Shown here: piece by piece, positions 56,314-64,000 of the stretch
Numbering within the stretch: position 1 is the stretch's first letter
Layout of the letters: each line of letters starts with the position of its first letter
NCBI GenBank assembly: GCA_031841125.1
Contig: CM063112.1
Location: forward strand, 26,748,603 to 26,812,602
Length of the DNA: 64,000 bases
Source: Acanthococcus lagerstroemiae
Taxonomy: Eukaryota > Arthropoda > Insecta > Hemiptera > Eriococcidae
Direction: 5' to 3'
Program-made: the position numbers and the translations under genes
The notes under the pieces: model-generated
The model's database searches: none
The model's input: the letters and a program-made list of their open reading frames with translations, nothing else
Told to the model about the DNA's origin: nothing

Positions 56314-58913
56314 ATGGAGTTCATTCAAATTATAAGTGAAGATGCTCTCCCAAATGACTTCCAAAATATTATTACTTCGGAGGATGATTCCCCAATTACA
56401 AAAATTCGAAGTAATATTCAAAATGACAGCGATATTAAAATTTGGGTAAATTCATTTCAAGAAATAACAAATACGAAATGGATTGTTGCAAAAACTAATC
56501 CTAAAGGAGTTCGGATGGTGTGTAAGTAAGTATATTTTCTTCATACCCGGATTCTATATACACTTATGTCTCACACACATGTTATTACCTTTTTCACTTT
56601 TCAGACGAACTTACACCTGCCAACATTCATCTTTCAATAAATCACCCATTATTGAGTCGAATAAAAATAAAAAAGGTATCTCGAAAAGTACCAAATGTAA
56701 TGCTAAAATCACGTTCAAAGTTAAACTTTCCACCCGTTTCTCAAAAAGGAATGATATTCATGTGAAGGTGAGATTAGTTGGAGCGATTTTCCAAACATTT
56801 TTACCATCTAAGTGCTGATGTACTGATATATTTCTTCGATTTTCCTGAATTATAGAACGGATTACCGTGCATAATTAAAGTAAATGGTAAGCACAACCAC
56901 CCTTTAATCAGCAATGCTGTTTTAAAGTATTTACCGACTGACGAAGAAGTGAAAGAAAAATTTCTTGGCTATTTTAATGCCGGAATGGATGTTAAGGAAT
57001 CGAAAAGACATCATTATGATCTTTTGAAAATGGGTGGATGTTCTGAAGAAGATTATGCTAATGGGAGGATTAACCCAACATTCCGGACAGTATCTTACTG
57101 GTTTGAAAATTGGAGATATGAAAAATATGGCTCAAAATACGACGATGATCTGTTTAAGGTGAGCGATACAAACTAGAAGATACCGACTTACATATCTCAG
57201 TTTTTAATAATTTGTTTTTCACTTTTTCATGTTTCATAGATGCTGAAAAAAAAACGTGACGAGTTTACTGCAGATGGAGTCATTATTTCTTATAGCAAGG
57301 AGCCGTTTTCCGTTCTAATCGTCACACCATTGATGCACAGGGCGCATAAAACACCTATGGCAAAAAGAACAGCTTTTATCGACACCACATCCTGTTGCGA
57401 TGCAGGAAATCACGCAATTACGCTTCTACTCACTGCTAATACTGCCGGTGCTGTTCCTATTGGAGTTTTAATTACCGCTGATCAAACAGTAGAAAGTTTT
57501 ACTGCTGGATTCGCTGCACTTCAAAATGTGATCGCTGAATCATTTTATGGACAACAATACCCTGATATCATCATAACTGACAATTGTGCTAGCGAAATAA
57601 AAGCCATCGAGACAGTCTGGCCACAATCAAGCCATTTTTTATGCATTTTTCATGTGTTACAGTATGTATGGCAGTGGCTACGAGATTCAAAACACAATAT
57701 ACCGGAAGAGTTGCAGCGCTAATTTTTCACAAATTTTCAGACCATTTTGTACTGCACCAATGAGAAAGAAGCTGAAAACGCTTGCGAAAGAGGACAAGCC
57801 ATAGGTAAAGAATACGCTGAGTGGACAAATTATTTGGGTCGTCAGTGGGCCATGAAAAAGAAATGGTGTCTGGCTTTTAGAGTAGGTTTGGTGGAGCACC
57901 ATACTAATAACTTCGCGGAAATAAGTGTACGGATTTACAAAGATAATGTTTTGTCCCGTGTGAAGGCGTTTAACGTGATGGCTCTAATTGATTTTGTATG
58001 TTCCAAAATGGAGGACTTCTACGTTCGAAAACTGAGAGAATATTCAGATTGCAGAATTGCCAAACCAAGATTGTTGTGGGAAGAAACTTTGAAAAGTTGT
58101 GCTTATCTCGACAAAAATGATATCGTTAGTATAAATGAGTTTGAATTCGAAGTCCCAAGTGAATCTACCAACAACCTGAAATACGTTGTGAATGCCAGAA
58201 ATGAATTTTGCAACTGTCCATCTGGAAAACGTGGTGCATTTTGTACGCACTTGGCAGGAGTGCATAAATTCTTTGAAAATGTGTTCCGCAAATCACCACC
58301 AACTTCTATACAGGACCGAAGACTGATTTCATTCCTTGCGCTTGGTGATGAAACTCCAGATTTAGACTTCTTTCTCCCTCTTCACATGAACGAAGTTGAA
58401 CAGTCCCAGTTACTGGAACTTCAACGAATTGGTGATTCAAAATCAACTCAGTCCGAGAGAAATAAAGAAATTATTCTCAATGTGAACGATTTAACCGATT
58501 TAGGACAAACTAATGGAACTGAATGCGCTGCATCAACGACTGATATTATGACTGTTTCGAGTTCCTATCCCAACGTTACCTTCGACCAAATTACACAGAA
58601 ATTGACAACACTCGATGAAACTTTTGGATCTAACGAAGAAGGATTGCAGAAATTTTTACGGCGTCTCAACAAAATCCGAACTGTTGGGCAATGGGAGACA
58701 TTTTTGAATACTGCTGGAAATAATATTCTCCTAAGACATTCCGGTCATAGTCAGATTAAGGTGCAACCTACTGCGCTTGAAAGGAGACGAGCTGGTTTAC
58801 CAAGAGGAGCAAAAAGATTGGCTTCAGGAAGACAAATAGGCAAGCGTGATCAAAAAAATGGCTCTAAAAAGCACAGCCTTCATCGCACAATTTTTCATTA
58901 CAAAAAGCAATAA
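56314..58913 (+). CDS. MULE transposase with SWIM zinc finger (one nonsense codon)
   Basis: Spliced model: exons 56314-56525, 56605-56767, 56856-57158 and 57240-58913, with introns bounded by GT-AG and consistent phases. The N-terminal part (CKRTYTCQH, GLPCIIKVNGKHNHPL) is the DNA-binding FLYWCH/FAR1-like region with C and HxH ligands. The DDE core has D in FIDTTS (57381), D in IITDNCASE (57579) and C-x2-H in LCIFHVLQ (57642-57653). A SWIM finger CNC...FCTH lies at 58209-58250. A basic tail contains 'IKVQPTALERRR', as in related transposases. The frame is broken only by TAA at 57720-57722, with clear homology on both sides (ELQR before, FFTNFQTILYCTNE after). It acts by cutting and inserting the element at its terminal repeats. 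Confidence 0.85.
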
Positions 58914-59155
58914 ATGATTAAGTTGTATTAATTATAGCTATGAGCGGAGTTCTTTTTACGTACCATAGCAAACGTTACTAGTTAAAAGAAATAAAAAAAC
59001 GTGCATTATTGCATATATTTTTAATGTTCTGTTTGTTTTTCTTCTAATGTAATAAAACGAAAAGTTTGAAGAAAATTTATCATTTTTTTTCCGGCTCACA
59101 TTGTTTAAGTGATAACAGCAGATGCGCATCGATTCGGAGGGAGTTCGTTCGATCT

Positions 59156-59364
59156 TGTGCTGTAATGGGTTGGGGTTTGGAAATATGCTGCTACAATGTG
59201 CTCGAGTCCTAGACTTCAGCCTGAAGGAAGACGATATAGATATTAGCCACAGAATACCACCGCGAGAAGCCAGTAATCCACCCCCTCCAATTGTAGTAAA
59301 ATTCACTCGCCGAAATGTAAAACAGAAACTTATGGAGGCCTGGAAAGCGAAAGAATTAGGGTAA
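59156..59364 (+). pseudogene. FP25K/LINE-ORF1-like fragment in MULE right arm
   Basis: Same fragment as at 54667-54951, in the opposite orientation and with the frame still open to its TAG/TAA-type stop after KELG. In both arms it reads outward. The open frame continues 5' to 59122 in non-homologous sequence. Selection or recent conversion may have kept it open. Confidence 0.65.
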
Positions 59365-59785
59365 AGTTGACAAAACCGGACCACTTCCTAAACCGGACCA
59401 CTTGTAATAACAGAGGCACTAGCACTCCCTGATGTGTTTTTCTGTTACTACGTGATTGTACCAGTGTTGATAAGATCATATTCAAAAATTCAGTCGAATC
59501 GATTCATTTTTCAATATTTTATAGCAATTAAAAAAAAAAACATATCTTGATTTGATTTTTTAATTGTATTTGTTAGGGGCTAGAGCTCAGAGGAATTGAA
59601 TAGGGGAAAATTGTTTAATTAATTTTCACAGAGCATACATTTGACTATATTTTATCATCCATCATTGCCAGATATGAGTGTACTGAGGGGCAGGCCTCGG
59701 CATTATCTTCATAATATCACAGTTGCCTAAAACGGACCTGTTGTTAGTTTCCTAAATCGAACCGTTTTATCATTAAAATTTGTTC
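59156..59785 (-). repeat. MULE right terminal inverted repeat
   Basis: Reverse-complement partner of 54247-54875. Its high identity to the left arm, including the coding fragment, implies either recent activity or gene conversion between arms. Confidence 0.9.
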
Positions 59786-61560
59786 TTGGAAACATTCTCT
59801 CCTGTTCTGGTTGAATTGAGCCATTGGGCTTTTTAAAACTTCAAATCTCGGTTGAATTCATCAAATTCATCAATTCGTACTGAATTATCAATATTCCCCG
59901 TATTTTTTTATTGAACTAGTCGACTTACTGTTTTTGTAGTTTTTTCATCACTGAATTTCAATATTTTTATAAGTTAAAATTGAATTTCACGTTCAAAGTT
60001 TAGCATCGACGTCCAACTCTATCCACCGGCCTTCAAACCAATGACCTCATGGACTTACGAAATTTTATCCATCTAAACAAACTTTACACGAACTAGTGAA
60101 CTTGTAACTGAGTTATACTTGTTGACTTGTCGTCGGGGTCATAACCTATCTCGATTAAAAAAAAAAAAAAAAAAAAACACTGAGTTCCTAAAAGAGAGTT
60201 GAGCACTGCAATAGCAAATCAAGAGGTAAAAAAAAAAAAAAATGCCGTATTAACAATAATTAAGTATCTATAAATGAAAGGCAAATTATTCTAAAATCAA
60301 AAATCGAAAATTCTGATGGTTAAAGCATGTAGAAATGGAGCAGGAGGAAATGGTAATTTCCAATAAAATTCATCTAGGATGGGAATGGGGGGAGGGCCAC
60401 CGCCACAGCCTATTACAAAAACTCCGCTAAAATTATTTGCTTTGTGTCTAATTTTATTCAAATTTAGTTATTTTCAACTCGTCTTCCAAATGGATACACA
60501 ACCGATAAAACCGATAATTTTATGGGCAGATGGTAGTTCGTTCATAAGCCTATCGAGTTACAAAAAGAAAGCCAAGGTTTCCAAAACACCAGATTACCCA
60601 ACACATCAAAGATCATTCAGATAAAATAACTGTTTTTTTAGGCCATCAGTTCACGACGTTGAATAGGCAAATCGAAAGCGCAAAGTACTCACTAATATTC
60701 AACAAAACAACTTCTCTGCAGATACGAATGCCAAAATTTGAAAGGAACTTTGGCCGTATTATCGCTGCCAGCTCGCATCCAACTACAAATATTCCAATTT
60801 CCAATCGCTGTATCTTTTAGGTACAAGGGTGTCCTAGCAAAAGGGATGCGAGTCAAGACGAGCCCTCCTCCGGCCAAGCTTTTTCTCACGTCTCGACGCT
60901 CTCAAAATAGGGTGGTACATTTCGCGCAACGAAAGTAGGCGTGTCACACGACCTAATCTCATCAGGATTGGATGCTATTCCCCGAAGGGTTAGTTTCATT
61001 CTCGGGGTGCATGCACAATTTACTATTGACGAAGGTACGAATTACAAAAAAATAAAATAAAATAATGAAAAAGTCGCTTTTCTAATAGTATTCATCGATT
61101 CGGTCTGGTGCCAAGGTGATTTTTGACACGCTTTGGTGTATTTACACTTTTTGAAACCACAATATGGTGCAACTTAGTTGACTGTTCGTTTGTTTGATTC
61201 ATTCTAGATTTGATTATTACGCAGACTGGCAAGTACGTAAAATTTGATGTTTTTTCAAGACCTCGTTCACGATATCTATCGTTAATGTTGCTCTTCATAT
61301 TTGTAGATTAGGCTGTAGAAATTAGCGAAATTACAGCGCGTATTATCAAACTGCAATCTGCACACATACGAGTAATATCGAAGTACTGACTGGTCTCGGT
61401 CTGGATTTATCAGAAGTGGCCTCGCGACGGGTTAACGATATTGAAAAATTCAATACATGTGGCGAGTGGCTTCAATTATAAATCTTATACGTATTCTGAC
61501 CCAGTGGAAATTACCTATTCATATTAGTTATCATCATAAATATCTCCAACTTTGAATTTT
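59786..61560. other. Gene-free stretch
   Basis: Poly-A runs at about 60160 and 60230. Open frames at 60379-60624 and 60738-60938 lack splice or family support. Nothing recognised. Confidence 0.4.
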
Positions 61561-61640
61561 CAGGGTGTCTACCAGAATTAAGAATCCAAATTTCGGGACA
61601 TTTTCGGGACATTTTCCAGGTCACGCAGGAGCTCTCTATC
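61561..61640 (+). mobile_element. CAGGGTGTCTACC-type transposon terminus
   Basis: CAGGGTGTCTACCAGAATTA, then repeated 'TTCGGGACATT' and 'TTTTCCAGGT', resembles the terminus at 38245. The other end was not identified. Confidence 0.35.
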
Positions 61641-61920
61641 CCCCTCGATTTTCATTCCAATAAATCAAAATCTGGGATCATGGAACAGTACCCGGAAATG
61701 AAAAGTAATGGTATAGAACAATTTACAATTTATAAACATTCGACTGTATCCGTTAATTGTTACAAATACCTATTTATGAACCTGTAAATGAAAGGATTCT
61801 AAGAAGTAGAATCGTGTCATAAAGAATTTTTCAATTTTTTATCCGCCGCCACCTATACAAAATGTTGTTACTCTGCAAAGTTCATTCAACTCAGCTCTGG
61901 AAAATCAGACCACTGAACAA

Positions 61921-62320
61921 CTACAACAAACAAAAACTTGGAATGCTAACTGCTATCCCAAAAAATTTACCAACAATTTGCTCCAGTTTCTTAACACTAC
62001 AAAACAAAGTTAATGCGAAAAAAATAGAATGCAACTGCCCCATTCTAAATACTATATAACTAACATTCTACGGACTGGTCAATAATATTTGAATTTTATT
62101 CCAAACCAAAAAAAAAAATATAGAAAGTTATCTATGACAAGATTTAACAGACTAGTTCATAATACTTTAATTTAAGGTAGGTATCCAAAAAACTACAACA
62201 AACAAAAAATTGGAATGCTAATTGCCATCCCAAAAAATTTATCAACAATTTGCTCCAGTTTTAATCTTAACACTAAAACAAAATTAATGAGAAAAAAAAA
62301 CAAAACAGAATTATAGTGAA
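61921..62320 (+). repeat. 272-bp spaced tandem duplication
   Basis: CTACAACAAACAAAAA, 'TTGGAATGCTAA', 'CAACAATTTGCTCCAGTTT' and 'AAATTAATG' appear at 61921-62030 and again at 62193-62300. Non-coding. Confidence 0.75.
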
Positions 62321-62454
62321 GAATATAAGATATGAAAGTAAGTAGGAATACCTGTAATTAAAAAAGAAAAAAAAAAATGTTTTTTTTTGGGAGATCACCT
62401 AAAGAAAGTGCAGAGTAAATGTGGCTTAGGTCACTTTTGTTTTTGTCACAAACT

Positions 62455-64000
62455 TTACACTTGCTGTAATGTACAGACACCCACTTTTATAACACGGTTA
62501 GTAATATTGATACTTTTATTTTGATAATTTTTCCTTAAGATGATCAATATTTTCACTGAGCATATACTAAGCTCTTCATTCTTTACTGCAATCAACTTTG
62601 CCTTCTTAATTTCAAGTATTTTCAGATCTTGTTCTAATTTTCTTTTCATATCATTATCAAGCTTATCATTTTCTTTCTTCAATTTAAGAGCATTTTTACG
62701 CCGGCTTGAAGCACTTTTAACTGGTTGTATCATTGCAGGAGTTATTTTTTCATATAATTCTTTGGGAGAAGTATAAAGCATGTGATCATAAACATAGCGT
62801 TGGGCAATTAAAGAATCTTCCTCCAAATTTTCAACAAGTAATTCTTCATTAACTGAAAAGGAGCGTTCAACAGCGCCATTACTATGGAAGAAAACAAAAA
62901 TCATCTTAATGAAATCTGAGAAATCTTGTGGTAAAGGATAAATTTCATTAATACGTAGTAAAAACTTGGATAGATCATCACTATTTTTGTAAGTTTTTAA
63001 ATATTCTTGAACATTACTGTCACCACAAATAGCTAAGTAGTCTCTTTTGACAGCATCAGCAGTATCTCCTTCCAAGAAATTGTGTTCGAGAAATTTACTG
63101 AAAATTAACTCAATTCTTTCTTTCCTTTGCTTAGCATGCAACATAACTTCAGGGGTGATACAAGATGCACATTTTATTACTCATTGTTGTATGGTAATTT
63201 TGCTATCAATTTGCAATACAAAGCATTCAAGTATTTTTGACATTCCTCTTTAAGTATGTAAATGTCGGACACTTTCAATTTTTTGATCGCTTCCTTAGTA
63301 CCAAATCCAATGTCTGTTTCATTGACACCTTTAAGAAAATCTTTTAAATGACAATTTTAGTCAAGAATCTATTTCCTATATTGGAAATCAAATTGGCCAT
63401 ACCTTTATACAAAAATGGAAATAAAACTTTATTTGACTGATATTTTGTGAGGAAGCATTGCAACTCATCGCATACTGAGATCGTAAAATGCATTTTTGTA
63501 GTTAGTAATTTATCTTTCGGGACTGATTTAACTTTATTGAAGAGTTTTGTCTTAGGTGGGTTATCTTTTACACCTTCAACCTACAATTTGAGTGAGTCTA
63601 TAATCTTTACAGCGCTCTTTAGAACAGCTTTGTTTTCCAACCAGTGTAGTATACAAAATTGAAGTGGAAACACTGAACTTTTTGAATAAAACTTATAATC
63701 CGCGCGTCTGGAAGGAAAATTTTTAAATAAATCATAAATATTAAAAAAAGAAAAAAGAAATAATCTGCCATCTAGCTTCTGTGTGACCTATTTTATAAGC
63801 GTTGTTCACAATATGTAGGGAACAAGTCCCTACATCCAATAATTTACAAGGTGAAATTGAGTTCAAATGATTGCGGAGCTCTCTGAATAATTTTAAATTT
63901 AGATTGGGCGCATCTAAAGCCAATTGTTGAATGTTGAAGAGATTTAAAGAAAGATTTATGAGATCAACAATAATAGTATTTTGCAGTTTTAGCATTACAT
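62455..64000 (-). pseudogene. hAT transposase relic, cut by the window edge
   Basis: Minus-strand segments in shifting frames line up as one hAT/DUF4371-like transposase. 63995-63741 includes LLDVGTCSLHIVNNAYKIGH. About 63720-63580 reads NFPSRRADYKFYSKSSVFPL, QFCILHWLENKAVL. 63340-63185 reads KGVNETDIGFGTKEAIKKLK. 63170-62455 reads CASCITPEVMLHAKQRKERI... and FFHSNGAVERSFSVNEELLV. The last is the C-terminal dimerisation/RNase-H-like region, where HSN-x-ER-FS is conserved in hATs. A frameshift lies at about 63180 and another break at about 63590, so it is inactive. The Lys-rich C-terminal end may be partly spurious. Confidence 0.75.

Larger units (their letters stand above)
54247..59785 (+). 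mobile_element. Mutator-like element (MULE), near-complete
   Basis: A 5.5-kb element bounded by inverted repeats of about 630 bp (54247-54875 and 59156-59785) that are nearly identical. It contains a spliced MULE transposase gene with a SWIM zinc finger (56314-58913). Repeated subterminal words 'GGTCCGNTTTAGGNAA' occur near both ends and may be transposase binding sites. No clean 9-bp target duplication could be found next to the arms. A 1.28-kb fold-back element sits between the left arm and the gene. Confidence 0.85.

Overview
This is an AT-rich, intron-bearing nuclear genome window with very high repeat density. GT-AG introns, tRNA-derived SINEs, MITEs, a Mutator-like (MULE) transposase with introns, hAT relics and THAP zinc-finger exons together point to a metazoan, most likely an arthropod (insect). 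The species cannot be fixed from this sequence. Nearly all the short open frames are accidental. Only a few stretches look genuinely coding.

Layout. 1-2 kb: dispersed repeats, then the last coding exon of a single-pass membrane glycoprotein (1561-1891, +), followed by a SINE. 2.4-10.9 kb: mostly gene-free, with two MITEs and small palindromes. 10.9-15.9 kb: a satellite array built from a 187-bp unit and a 122-bp deleted form of it, arranged in higher-order blocks. 16.8-25.5 kb: a minus-strand THAP-domain gene whose exons I could join phase by phase. Its introns are stuffed with a ~46-bp minisatellite ('ATTTCCGATGAAATTC' family). 25.5-28 kb: LINE-like 3' end, a hAT-type non-autonomous element with 8-bp target duplication, and nested MITEs. 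28-32.7 kb: minisatellite plus a TIR transposon. 33-36.1 kb: nested and overlapping fold-back inverted repeats. 36.2 kb: a probable first exon on the minus strand beside a CpG-rich stretch. 37-43 kb: more minisatellite, including a 1.6-kb near-identical copy of 30.6-32.2 kb. 45.6 kb: a possible terminal exon of a membrane protein. 46.9-51.2 kb: a fold-back element whose core is the minisatellite with 227/453-bp higher-order periodicity. 51-53.9 kb: two LINE-like 3' ends, a CpG-rich unassigned stretch and a pogo-like terminus. 54.2-59.8 kb: a nearly intact MULE with ~630-bp terminal inverted repeats that carry a captured FP25K/ORF1-like coding fragment, and a fold-back element inserted near its left end. 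62.4-64 kb: a decayed hAT transposase running off the window.

The most interesting point is the THAP gene. One exon for the first half of the zinc finger can splice in phase to either of two different second-half exons. One of these continues into a long open product and the other ends after a THAP-only protein. Downstream, an alternative acceptor would switch the C-terminus between a basic Ser/Thr/Arg tail and a coiled-coil tail. All splice models here are read by eye from phases and GT/AG signals and have not been tested with transcripts.
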